This document shows, piece after piece, positions 12,384 through 23,639 of a DNA stretch of 64,000 nucleotides (within the stretch, counting starts at the first letter, position 1; each line of letters opens with the position of its first letter). The position numbers and the translations under genes are program-made. This stretch comes from Jaltomata sinuosa (taxonomy: Eukaryota > Streptophyta > Magnoliopsida > Solanales > Solanaceae): NCBI GenBank assembly GCA_003996215.1, contig QJPP01000034.1, positions 682,001-746,000 of the forward strand, written 5' to 3'. The notes beneath the pieces are model-generated. The model did not search any database. It was given only the letters and a program-made list of their open reading frames with translations, and was not told where the DNA came from.

Positions 12384-13477
12384 CCTTCCCTACTATATGT
12401 GATGTTAGGGAATTCATATACTCTGCTTGAAAAATGCTTTACAGTAGTTCACTGTTAAAGTCAGAATTAACTTGAGCAGATAAGTAAATAAACTTCAACA
12501 ACGTCAATATACTCGATGTGATTCTGCAGATTAAGTGAAGGAGAATATGATGTATGCAGACCTTCTACTTTTGTGGGCGTTAGATAGACCATTTCCGATT
12601 GACCTTCATAGAGTAAATTTTGGTAGATTTAATTTTATAGTCCTTTACAAATATTATTTTTGTTATATGATCTTTTCACCAGAGATCAGTAAAAAAAATA
12701 ACATAACAAAATCTGCGAATAGAACACATGAGAATCGAAATTTTTGTAGTGTCACATGATAGTGTTGGTAATAACCTTTGAAATAATCCGAGACAGAAAA
12801 TATCTCGAGATAATAAATGGTTAAATTTGAGTCATTTGACTATATAAGCTATCAACTCATACTTTGTTGAGTTTAACTTTTTAAAATTCTTAATATTAAA
12901 TACATTAAGTATAATCCATACAAAATATAATATTTAAATTTATCGATTGCATTATCCAGATTCTCTTAACAAGAAGATCATCAGAAAGAAATAAATAAAA
13001 GAAAGGAGGGCAGCATGCACAAGTGCTGGAACCACTGAGGAACTGCCAAGTGGTACTCCAATTATTAATGGAAAAGTCAGATACGTAGCTACTAATAGCC
13101 TCAGATAATAGTGATATATGCATGGACGATTACGATGAAATAATTGAGATCTCTCTATTTAATACTTTTTGCTCAAGTCTTGAAAATAAGAAATTTCTTA
13201 ATAACACGTTTTTATTTTCTTAATTACTCGATGCGAATTCAAATTAATATGTTCGGTGAAGTTTGAATACCTTAAAAGTAAACACTAGTGATAGGCATGG
13301 CATACAATATTCATGAATCCACCATGCCCATGTTGCTTTCTTCTACATGTTTCTATTATGGAAATTATCATCCTACAAAAACACCCAACTTTTGTGAGGC
13401 TGTTAGGTTAGAAAAATACAGTTAGGTTTCTGGTCCCCTCTCCAATTTTTTTGCCCTTACATCCAAACCAAATCAAT
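12384..13477. other. Intergenic stretch without a recognised gene
   Basis: AT-rich sequence. I see no coding region, RNA gene or clear repeat. Confidence 0.4.
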
Positions 13478-13635
13478 CACTTCCTCCGTTTTAATTTGTT
13501 TATCTGGTTTAATTTTAACTTGGCTAGAAGTAAAACAAACTTCTGAATCTTTTAATTTTAAATAAAAGATACGTAAATTCTTTCTAAAACAGATTCAAAA
13601 AGAAAAGTAAGATATAAAATTGAAACGGGGGAGTA
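13478..13635. mobile_element. Short Stowaway-like MITE
   Basis: It begins cacttcctccgttttaattt and ends aaattgaaacgggggagta, which are imperfect inverted repeats of the Stowaway type. It is non-coding. Confidence 0.6.
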
Positions 13636-13930
13636 AAAATTAAAGTGCCTTCACATCATTACATTAGCAGGTTAAGTAACGTAGTGTGTTTTTAGTCCAC
13701 AACAATCAAGTAGGAAAAAAAGTCATTTAGATAATTAAACTTAACAATTATAGACAATCCACCCCCCCAACTGCAACCCACTACCTGTATCCTAACCATT
13801 TTTGTTCTCTATATTTCTCTTTCTAATTAATATTTGTGTATGCTGTGGCATATACCCTATGGCTCTCTTATATGTTTGTTCAGCTAAATGTTCTCAAATT
13901 TCAATCACCCTTGTGTGCCAATTAATTGCA

Positions 13931-14022
13931 GCCAATAAAGGAGCCTTTTTTCTTATATTGTGAAATGCAACTATGAGCCAATAAAGGAGCCTTTTTTCTT
14001 ATATTGTGAAATGCAACTATGA
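13931..14022. repeat. Perfect 46-bp tandem duplication upstream of the CER3-like gene
   Basis: The 46 bases from 13931 (gccaataaaggagcc) to 13976 (caactatga) are repeated without change at 13977-14022. Identity of the copies suggests a recent duplication or conversion. It lies about 700 bases upstream of the TATA box of the wax gene. Confidence 0.95.
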
Positions 14023-14709
14023 GCCCGTTCAGATTAGCTGATTATAAATAACTTCAGTACATTATTGTTATTCATTTTTACTCGTTTAGTTTAAAAAAAA
14101 TTATTATTTTATATTTATTTTATCCTTATTATTAAGTACTATTCATTTCACAGTATTTAGATGAATTATAATTATTAAGGGTGATATAATAAAATCATCA
14201 TTTTATTTATTGCTTCTTAAGGATTGTATCAAGTCAAACATGAACAAGTAAACATGAACGGAGAGAGTAATAAATAGTTATGTATTTGGATAAAAGTGTT
14301 AAAATTGATACTAAGCAATTGATGTGTTCAGTAAAAAAATGTTGATATTTTGATAAAATGACCAAAATATCCTTAGAATTATAAATTTAAAAATATCTTT
14401 ATAAGAAAAAAATGAACAACATATACGGAATGGAGAGAAAGTTATGTATTTTGTTTTAAAAATAAAATAAAATTGAGAATTTTAGAAAAAGCACGAAGAA
14501 TAAAGTAGTACTCCGTGAAAATCTTGATTAAATTAAAAATGCTTATGTAAGATGAAAAATCATAAGGTAGGACTGACCAAATTTTGATAGATTTTGTCTT
14601 ATAAACACTTTGGGTGTTTATCAAACGCGTAGATAAGTCAAAATGTGCTTCTAAGTTAGTTTGACCAGCTTATAAACTTGTACAGTGTCCGCGTAGAGAA
14701 TTTGGGGTC

Positions 14710-14720
14710 TATATATATAA
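14710..14720 (+). promoter_or_regulatory. TATA box of the CER3-like gene
   Basis: tatatatataa lies about 260 bases upstream of the start codon and would place transcription start near 14745-14750. It is the best TATA match in the proximal upstream region. Confidence 0.6.
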
Positions 14721-14972
14721 ACACCAATACGGATGGAGTAATATTATTACTTGAATTCTCTGAAGTTGGGAGTGTTAGAGAAAAAAACAAAAAGGAAGTA
14801 CTTTTATATAAGAAAAGGGCTGCAGGATCCAATAAGAAGAGTTTCTCCTCCCCTTTTTTTTTTGTCTTCATTCTCAAATTGGTCTTTCTTTATACATAGT
14901 TACATACCATTTGTCAATCAGTTGGGATACTGTTACATTCTTTGTTTATTTTATAAAGCAATTAACTATAAC

Positions 14973-17900
14973 ATGGAGAAACAGAATGAGGGAGTTGAAG
15001 TAGTGGAGGATGGAAGTAATTGTATGTTGAGAAAAACAGATGCAGCTTTGTTTTCTTGGCCATGGAAGAACTTGGGAAACTACAAGGCATGTACTTTTTG
15101 TTCTTTGCAAACTACTTATATTTATAGACTATAGTATATATTCATCAATCTTGATTTGTTTTGGATTTATGATATATTTTTCATATTTGTCTTGCAGTAT
15201 TTATTATATGGACCATTTCTTGCAAAATTCATACATTCTATGTATTGGAAAGAGAGCATGGGGGATATTTGGTGCTTGCATATTCTTATCTTGTGTGCTC
15301 TGAGAGGCCTTGTTCATCAGCTATGGAGTTCTTATAGTAATACGTTGTATCTAAATCGCACACGACGGGTGTCTCAGCAAGGCATAGATTTTGAGCAAAT
15401 TGATAATGAATGGCATTGGTATATATGAATTCTTTTTATTCCCACCCTTTTCACTCTTTATGCATATTCAAAGGGGATTAATGTTGTGTTTTTTCTTTGT
15501 GATTGAATTCCAACAGGGACAACTTTCTTATCCTTCAAGCTATTGTGGGATCGTTCGCCTACTTGAACTTTCCTTCCCTGGCCAATCTTCCCCTCTGGGA
15601 TGTAAGAGGGCTTATTTCTTGTCTCATACTTCATATAATGATCTCAGAGCCACTGTTCTATTGGCTGCACAGATTATTGCATTCTCCAAATCTCTTTCCG
15701 CTATACCACTGGCATCACCACGAGTCTAAAGTTACACACCCCTTTACTGGTAAAGTAACTACTCCCTCTGTCCCAAATTATGTGCCATACTTTCCTTTTT
15801 AATCTGTCCTAAAAAGAATGTCATATTCCGTGCACAGTCAAATACCGCCACATAAAATGGGACGGAGGGACATCTTTTAGCAGTCTCATCTGATGCTGGT
15901 TATTTGGCTAACCTTTTCCTTTTTCTTGTTCAGCTGGGCATGCAACATTTCTGGAACATCTTTTGCTCTGTGTGATTGTAGGAATTCCAACCCTAGGCAC
16001 TGCATTTATTGGTTACGGATCAATAAGTGTTATGTACAGTTATATTCTGGCATTTGATTTCTTAAGATGTTTGGGACACAGCAATGTCGAAATCTTTCCT
16101 CATAGTCTCTACCAGCACGTTCCACTTCTTAGATATGTTATTTACTGCCCGACGTAAGTTCCATTTAACTGACTTTGTTTTATGCAACATATGATATCTG
16201 TTATCTTCAGCATCCAGATTTAAGAAATCACATCTTATTCTGTTTCTTTTCAAATGAATTTTTCTTCCCAATTATGTTTGACAAGTTACAATGTAGTTTC
16301 ACTTTCTTGTTGTGCTTCCTTTTGCCTATTAAATCCAGCAATTTAATGTATGTCTCATTGTTGCAGATACCACAGTCTACACCATCAGGAAATGAAGACA
16401 AATTTCTGCCTCTTCATGCCTCTATATGATATGTTGGGAAATACTTTAAATACCGCTTCTTGGAACCTTCAAAAAGAAATAAGTTCAAGGACAAGTGAGT
16501 TTACTCTTTCAAGTAGAAGTAGTTTTTCATGTTTTGTTTGACCGTTTATATTTTCTGAAGTGGTTCCCCTTGATGAAGGTACAGATGAAAGAGCACCAGA
16601 TTTTGTGTTTCTTGCACATATTGTTGATATTATGTCATCAATGCATGCCCAGTTTGTGTTCCGGTCATTCAGCTCAGTGCCTTTCTCCACAAGGCTCTTC
16701 TTGTTACCGATGTGGCCTTTTACCTTTGTGATCGCGCTTAGTATGTGGCTGAAGTCCAAGACTTTTTTGTTCAGTTTTTACAACATAAGAGGAAGACTCA
16801 ACCAAACTTGGGTTGTGCCCAGGGCTGGTTTTCAGGTGATATGGGGTTTTCTCCTAGCTACTGTTTAATTTCTAGTGGTTATTCAGAATTTTGAAATTCT
16901 ATGAAAGAGCATCAAGGTCCTGCAATCTTGAAATAATATCTTCATGATTGAAGGATCGAAAATAATTTACTCGTACTCTCAATGCCTATCTAAATCTCCA
17001 AGCTGTTTGATTCTGAGCATATCTTTTCCATTCTGTTTCTGGCGTCTAAAACATATATTATGTTGCAGTATTTCTTGCCCTTTGCCGCAGAAGGCATAAA
17101 TAAGCTCATTGAAGAAGCTATTCTCAGGGCTGATAGAATCGGTGTCAAGGTCATCAGCCTTGCTGCATTAAATAAGGTCAGTCTCATTTTCTTTTCCTGT
17201 TTCTAATTTTCTATTGTTTCTTTAACGTTTAATGATTTCAGAGTCCTCATAGTCTTCGCTGACTACTTTGGTACAACGAACACATCTACGTGACAACATT
17301 GTATTATGTGTTTCTTGCTAGAATATAAGCCTTTTCACTAGTGGTTTTAGACTGGAAAAACCTTCAAAATTAAGGAATGGGATATAGTTTGTAACTACAC
17401 TTGTTAGTAGATCATGCATTGCTTGGATCTTCCCCAACGTCTTTTTCTGACTTGAAGGAGCAGTGGTTTCAATATACAGTTATTGTTCATGTTGTTTATG
17501 AAAGAAACTTACTGCAGAATGAAGGTTTAAATGGTGGTGGAACACTCTTTGTCAACAAGCATCCGAATCTCAGAGTCCGAGTAGTCCATGGGAACACCTT
17601 GACAGCTGCTGTGATCTTGAATGAAATTCCTCGAGATGTAAATGAGGTCTTCTTAACAGGTGCTACTTCTAAGCTTGGAAGGGCCATTGCACTCTACCTT
17701 GCTCGTCGAAGAGTCAGGGTTCTGGTAATATTACTAAATGATTAAAGTTATTTGAATTTTGCATTATCAAGAGAAGTTTGTCAGGCTTCTAAGCAAGAAA
17801 ATTGTAGCTGTAAGCACATCAGAATACATTAACAGGATCTTCCCTCTGTTCTAAACACTCTCTCTGTTACATGTGCATCTTTTATTGCAAGCCCCATAGG

Positions 17901-19247
17901 CAGTATGAAGTTGTTGTCCATGTTATGATACCTAAATATCTAAATACATTTATGGTTTTTCTACTTTGTGAAGTAAATGGATGGCATATAAGAGTATTAG
18001 TATCTTCTACTAGTTGTTATAAAGTGGGATAAGCCCCTTCTTCCTTTTAGTTGTCTCTTCAATAATTAGCTTTATAATTTTCCATTCTAATAATGGTACT
18101 TTTCTAATGCAGATGCTCACTCAGTCCACTGAGAGGTTCATGAAAATTCAAAGAGAAGCTCCTGTTGATTGCCAGAAGTATCTGGTTCAAGTGACAAAGT
18201 GCAAAGCAGCTAAACAGTGTAAGGTAATGTTTCAAGTATATATTCCATAAATAGCTTTTTCCAAGAAACCAAATAGGAAATACATGTGTGCCACTCAACT
18301 GTTTGGAATCAGAGGCAATATATTTCCACTAATATGTAATGTTGAAGGCTAAGTTCACATGTTAAAAGGGAGAATGATAACAAACAATTTTTATAATTAG
18401 AACAACTGTAATGTTTATCAGTTGGTAAACAGAAAATCACTTTTGTTTTCTGATTGTAATTCAGAAAAAATGAAAGTTATGAAACAAAGAGAAGTGGATA
18501 ACTGAGGTCTTTCAGTTCAGCAAAGAGTTTGCACTATCGGCTGCTCATTAATTTTTGTGGTGTTTTGAAAATGACAGACTTGGATTATTGGAAAATGGTC
18601 TACCCCTAGAGAGCAGAGCTGGGCTCCATCAGGAACTCACTTTTATCAGTTTGTGGTTCCTCCTGTCATTCCCTTTCGCAGAGACTGTACTTATGGCAAG
18701 TTAGCAGCAATGAGACTTCCAAAAGATGTCACTGGTTTAGGAACTTGTGAGGTATGAATCAAATCACATGCCATCCCTTTTTTTGTTGCATATTCTTGGT
18801 CACAGTTCAAGCTGTCCAAACAGCCTCTTACAGAAATGTAAGATGAACTGCATGCAGTCCGACCTTTACCTTTCTGCACTATGCTGCCCTTTTCTATGCT
18901 TAGAAAACAATAGAAACAGTAAGACAACAGTATAACATGTAACATTTCAGGGTGTGAAATCCAAACTTCAGCAGATAGTGTCGTGTTCCATAATCTCTTT
19001 CCTTTTGTTAGTGGCATCAGTTTTATGACACAGTTTCATGTTTTGTATGAATTCTCACTGTGTTTCTGTATTGCACCAGTATACAATGGGAAGAGGCATA
19101 GTTCATGCTTGTCATGCGGGTGGGATAGTTCATCTTCTTGAAGGTTGGACACACCATGAGGTTGGAGCTATCGATGTTGATCAGATTGATATTGTGTGGG
19201 AGGCTGCATTAAAGCATGGTTTGAAACCCTTGTATAATTCAAGATAG
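14973..19247 (+). CDS. CER3: CER3/WAX2-type very-long-chain aldehyde-/alkane-forming wax protein, 11 exons
   Basis: Predicted 644 residues (Arabidopsis CER3 is about 630). Exons: 14973-15086, 15198-15418, 15517-15749, 15934-16153, 16367-16494, 16585-16835, 17069-17176, 17518-17724, 18113-18223, 18578-18751, 19080-19247; all phases agree. CER3 acts in the endoplasmic reticulum with CER1 to turn very-long-chain acyl-CoAs into cuticular alkanes. Seen: N-terminal SWPWKNLGNYKYLLYGP; several hydrophobic membrane stretches; histidine boxes HRLLH (163-167), HWHHH (176-180) and HSLHH (265-269); a soluble C-terminal half with FLTGATSKLGRAIALYL and ending HHEVGAIDVDQIDIVWEAA. The match is clearly to CER3 rather than CER1 (HSLHHQEMKTNFCLFMPLYD). 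The N-terminus is about 17 residues longer than the usual start; the ATG used is the first in frame. Intron 1 has a GC donor. Cuticle role is from the family. Confidence 0.95.
15760..15871. mobile_element. Small Stowaway-like MITE in CER3 intron 3
   Basis: actccctctgtcccaaatta near the left end and aaaatgggacggaggga near the right end are imperfect inverted repeats. Position within intron 3 (15750-15933) leaves both splice sites untouched. Confidence 0.75.
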
Positions 19248-19410
19248 TGATACCATTTGTCTCTTGTTCTTCAAAATACACCTTCATAACTTAAAAGGTT
19301 TGGAGTTGTAGCAAAATCCATAAATAGAAAGTCTTCCAAAGATTCTTTTACAATATGTCAATGCTTCCTTACATGTAGATCTATTTGTAATCAAACAAAG
19401 CTGTAAGCTC

Positions 19411-19416
19411 AATAAA
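19411..19416 (+). terminator. AATAAA polyadenylation signal of the CER3-like gene
   Basis: The hexamer lies about 165 bases after the stop codon, in an A/T-rich context followed by further aataaa-like motifs. It is the first canonical signal downstream of the gene. Confidence 0.55.
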
Positions 19417-19639
19417 GAAAATAAACTATGTATCATTGTAATTTCTGCAAAAATGCACTGTCAATGTAAAAAGAACTACAGTATGTATCATCTCAGCTGC
19501 GAGATCACTGCCAAGTTTCAAAGACGGGCAAGATTTTCTACTTAATAAGGGGTACATTGGGGTAATTTTCTGGGAAGTTCTTTTATGAGTATCCTATGAA
19601 TATATGTGTTTTCGTTTATATATCGAGCTTTGCCAAATG

Positions 19640-20310
19640 AAGATATCACAAATGATCTTACTACTGGGAATTGATCTACAACCAAGACATGCACTACTTG
19701 CTCGAACTACATAGCTGTATACGTTGTAGATTTACCTTAGACATGTCTTTAAACAGGGGTAAGTTTCACCTGCTAAGCCCCTTGATCTGCACAAATTCGA
19801 CCAAGGGTGTTTGACAGCTAAGACTTTTTGTATTAAGCTGCTTCTTCTGGTTTTGGATGATAATCCAACTATGTATCAAAACTAGCAATTCATATTAGTA
19901 ACTCTGAACGACACACCATGGGTTTGCTGCACAATCAACCCATAACAGGATTCAGTTCAAATAAAGGAGAATGAACTGGCATCAACCCAATTAAGCGTGC
20001 TATAGGTTATCACATATATTTCACACTCAAGATCATACTGATGATTGGATGTGTTCTTTCTGTAGGACGGGCGTTTCAGCCGGTGCCACAAGAAACTCCT
20101 TAGTGCAAGGGCTTTTCTCAAAGAAAATATCACAAACAGCATTATTGTTGGGAATTGATCAGCAACCAAGACATGTAGCAGTGTTTACCGGACCTATACA
20201 TTGTATGCATTGAACATAGACACTTCTTTAAAGAAGGAAAGTCTCAACTGCTTGACCAATTGCTACTCAATCTGCAGAATATTACTGTGGTGACACAAGG
20301 GTATATTTAT
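19640..20310. repeat. Diverged duplication between the wax and ABC genes
   Basis: Segments at about 19640-19810 and 20121-20310 share gggaattgatc, caaccaagacatg, gtatacgttgta/gtatgcattgaa, an acatgtctttaaa-like stretch and a tgacc/cgaccaa...agggt ending. The copies are about 480 bases apart and in the same orientation. No coding potential is evident; the space between the two genes (19248-20428) holds nothing else I can identify. Confidence 0.6.
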
Positions 20311-20428
20311 GATAAATCAAATACTATTACACATCTGGAATTGGTTTCCTGGACTTTACCATCCAAGCATCAAAAAGAACAAAACATAAGACATCCAGAA
20401 AAGAGGGGGTGGGGGTGGTGAGAAGTTT

Positions 20429-22213
20429 TTAGGAGCTGAGTTCAAGAAATCTTTGTGCCATGGGATGTTTAGATTCAAAGAGTTGATCGGGCTTTAAAAT
20501 TTCTACAATCTCCCCATTGACAAGCAGGCATACTATGTCAGCTATTCTCGTTATTTGTTTGATGCTATGTGAAACCATCACAATGGTCATATGCTGCTCC
20601 CTCTTCAGCTTTACAAGAACATCCTCAATATTCTGAGTTGATATTGGATCCAGTGCACTTGTTGGTTCATCCAGCAGCAGAACCTTATGGAAGATTGGAA
20701 CACAAGGTCAGATTCCTATTTCAAATTTAACGTCCATCCAGTGACGTTTCTTTAGTCAAAACTGGTTAAATCTTAGTAATATTTTAAATCACCTCTGGTT
20801 CATTAGCCAAGGTCCTAGCAAGTGCAACTCTCTGTGCTTGACCAACAGAGAGTTCCCCACCAGACTTGTTGAAGAAAGATGAGTCCAGGTCAGCTAGAGT
20901 CAGCAACTTGTATACCTCATTGTCACTTAGTTTTGTTCCTTTTAACTGCGGCCCATATCGTACATTATCTGCAACAGTGCCTGAACAATTTTCCACAAAG
21001 ATCACTTAATCAAGCATCAGTCACTACAACTTAAAAATTGAAATATGCTGAAAAAGAACTTTTTAATGACCGAGAAATCCACACACTCAGTGGATAATGG
21101 CCTGCTCCCTACGCAGGATAATGGCCAGCTCCCTACCCTTCTTCACTGAAATACTAAGTTTGTCCACCGCAGAAAGAACCTATGACGTGTGCCTAACCCC
21201 CAAAAAGTGGATCCAGAATTTTGAGTTTATAGGTTCTAGATTCTAAAAAACACAGCTTATGGGTTCTGGATAAACCATTTATGCATATTAGGTGGGTTTC
21301 TTAACACAAATACAAGATTTTGGCCAAAACGATGGGTTCGAAACTCTAGCTCCACCCCTGCATCAGGCACTGTGTTTTTTACCACTGAACGAAAGCCTTG
21401 TGGCATGAAGGACTTACATTTTATTAAGTGGAAGCTAGAAGCATGCTAGTCCATTAAATTAAGCATCAGAGGGATAGAAGCTTCTAACATCAAACATCTA
21501 AAGGACAAAATATCTACACAAAAACATGGATCTGTCTATGATACCAGTATAATTGTCATAGATTTTGAAGTTGAAACTTGAAAATTTGAGTTTTTGAAGC
21601 TGTGACTTTTAGAAGTTGTGTTTGGACATGCATTTTACTTGAAAAAATTGGAGTCCAAAAACTGGTCAACTTGAAAATATTTGCGGAAAATCTGATCAAA
21701 TTTCATGGCTAAACAAATATTTGACTATAAATTTTCAAAATCTACTCCTAAATTCTATGACCAAATGCTAGCTTAGAATGCAATAGGATACCTTCAAAGA
21801 GAACAGGAAGCTGAAACAGCATCCCAATCTTACGGCGGAGAGCAAGCACATCCAGATCACATATATCATCACCATCCAAAAACACAGTATTGGAAGGGGG
21901 TTCCCACAATCGATTGAGTGATCGCAAAAACGTTGATTTTCCACTACCACTAGGGCCTATGACACCCATGATTATACCTTTGGGTATGTCAACGTTCACA
22001 TTGTTCAATATACAAACACCCTTTTCCGACACCTTTGTAAGACCCCTAACCTGAATCTTGATTTCTTGGTTTTCTTCAAATCCATTTTCATTCCCATTCG
22101 ACGCCAAAAGATGCTCTCTTGCTCCTGTTATAAACCAACCACAAACAAATTTCAAGAATTGCTTCTTTAATTTCAAGAAAAATGCTTTTGTACTAACCTG
22201 GTAAAATTTCCAT
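20429..22213 (-). CDS. ABCI17: ABC transporter ATPase of subfamily I (ABCI17/STAR1 type), 4 exons
   Basis: Predicted 263 residues, the same length as Arabidopsis ABCI17 as I recall it. Exons: 22213-22198, 22124-21792, 20980-20793, 20683-20429. It is a lone nucleotide-binding domain without membrane segments: Walker A GPSGSGKST (62-70), Q-loop LFQLPVLF (about 108-115), signature LSVGQ (160-164), Walker B VLLLDEPTSAL (180-190) and the H-loop VMVSHS. In rice, STAR1 pairs with the membrane protein STAR2 (ALS3 type) at a vesicle membrane and confers aluminium tolerance, probably by UDP-glucose export. Such a role here is inferred by family. The first exon codes only five full residues, and its ATG is the only sensible start. 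The partner gene is not in this window. Confidence 0.93.
21206..21778. repeat. Decayed MITE-like fragments in ABCI17 intron 2
   Basis: At 21206-21362 a stretch ending gggttcgaaactctagctcc resembles the common plant element that ends ...ggctccgccac. At 21540-21778 aagttgtgtttggacatgca and ctatgaccaaatgctagc form weak opposing ends of a foldback-type repeat. Both are too eroded for firm classification. Confidence 0.35.
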
Positions 22214-22878
22214 AGTATTAAATGTCAGAGCTGGTAGATAGTACGCAACTCCTTAGCCAGTTGCAGACAGAGTAGATGGAGAAAAAAGAAGGAGCTATTT
22301 GGTCCTGTGGGAATGAAGAATTATATGGAAGAAAGATTCAACCTTCCCCACTTTCCACCAAGTAACTTTCATCAATAATTCTGATGTTTTGTCAAAGAGT
22401 GAGATCTCCCTCTAAATATGAAGATAAAGAAAGAATCTTTTTATGTCATTAGTAAAGTCTGCCTGGGGATGACTAATCACATACTCTTCATTATCTGAGG
22501 GAGGAAAATACTTTTTCTGCAATTTGTCACTTTTTAAAGTATTAACCATTAAATATGTCAGATTCAGACAAAATTGACTCTGCCACTTTTGTCTATGGAC
22601 ATATGGTAGTTGCGACTTTAAAATCATGATGATAGCACAAGTGAATGTTGCCAACAAACAAATTTTGAGAGATAAAGTGAGTCATAGTAGAAAATGTAAA
22701 GTACAAGAGAGGAGCAAAAATGTGTGATACTGTATGTGAAAAAGAAGAGAAAGTAGCTAATGAGAGCTCTGAAATGAGTAATGTAATGCCGGGGTAATTT
22801 CTTGCAACTCTTTTTATAGATGAAATGGTTGAGAAGTTGACGGCCCCCACATGGCCCGATATAATGTCACTCAATCAA

Positions 22879-23360
22879 TCGCATTATTTCAGTTTTGGTC
22901 TTTGCATATTTTACTAGGTACTTTTGACTTTTAATTTAATAATGTGTATCATTTTGATGACTAATAAATCTAATAATTAAATAAAATAATAACTATTAGT
23001 AATGAAACTTTGGACATTTAAGAAACTATTCATTTTGCAATTTACAATTTACAATTGTCACGAAAAATACTACTTTTGCATACCTTAATATTGCACATAT
23101 TTAGGCGCCCATAAAAGTCGTCGATAATCCTTGTTCAATTACAACGATGAAATTGCATTCTAAAAGTGGATTACGCTTCACCATATTATAGAATTGCATT
23201 CTAAAAGTAGATTACGCTTCAACCCATTGCGTTTAAAATTATCATTCCGTTTAATTTAATTAGATCTGATAGTCATCAAATCAAAATAGCACACATTGTT
23301 AAATTGAATGTCAAAAGTGCTTAGCCGAATATCACAAGGACCAAAACTGAAATAATGCGA
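22879..23360. mobile_element. Non-autonomous DNA element with 22-bp perfect terminal inverted repeats
   Basis: Positions 22879-22900 and 23339-23360 are perfect reverse complements over 22 bases (left end tcgcattatttcagttttgg). The 482-bp interval has no coding capacity. I see no clear target duplication; long perfect ends would suit a Mutator-like MITE, but the superfamily is not established. It lies upstream of the ABCI17 gene. Confidence 0.75.
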
Positions 23361-23639
23361 TAACTCAAGGACTTAAAGCGTCATTTTTCCTAAACTTAAT
23401 AAAAATTTGAAATTTTATATGCTTGAAGTTCAACTATTTTAGCATGAGTCTACCTAAAATTCAGATATTTCATTTGAAGTTAAGCTTCATCAAAATGCTG
23501 ATTTGAAATCATGATTTTATATCACATGTTCAAATGCGAGCTAAATAAAGATAATCTACATATTTCCATAAATTCTTAAATGTAAAGGACAACAATAGGA
23601 CTGGATAATTTAGAGCACTCTGAGAATCGTCATGATTTT

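Noticed and set aside
12186..12458. 90-codon plus-strand open frame
   Set aside because: It runs through an antisense SINE and its flanks.
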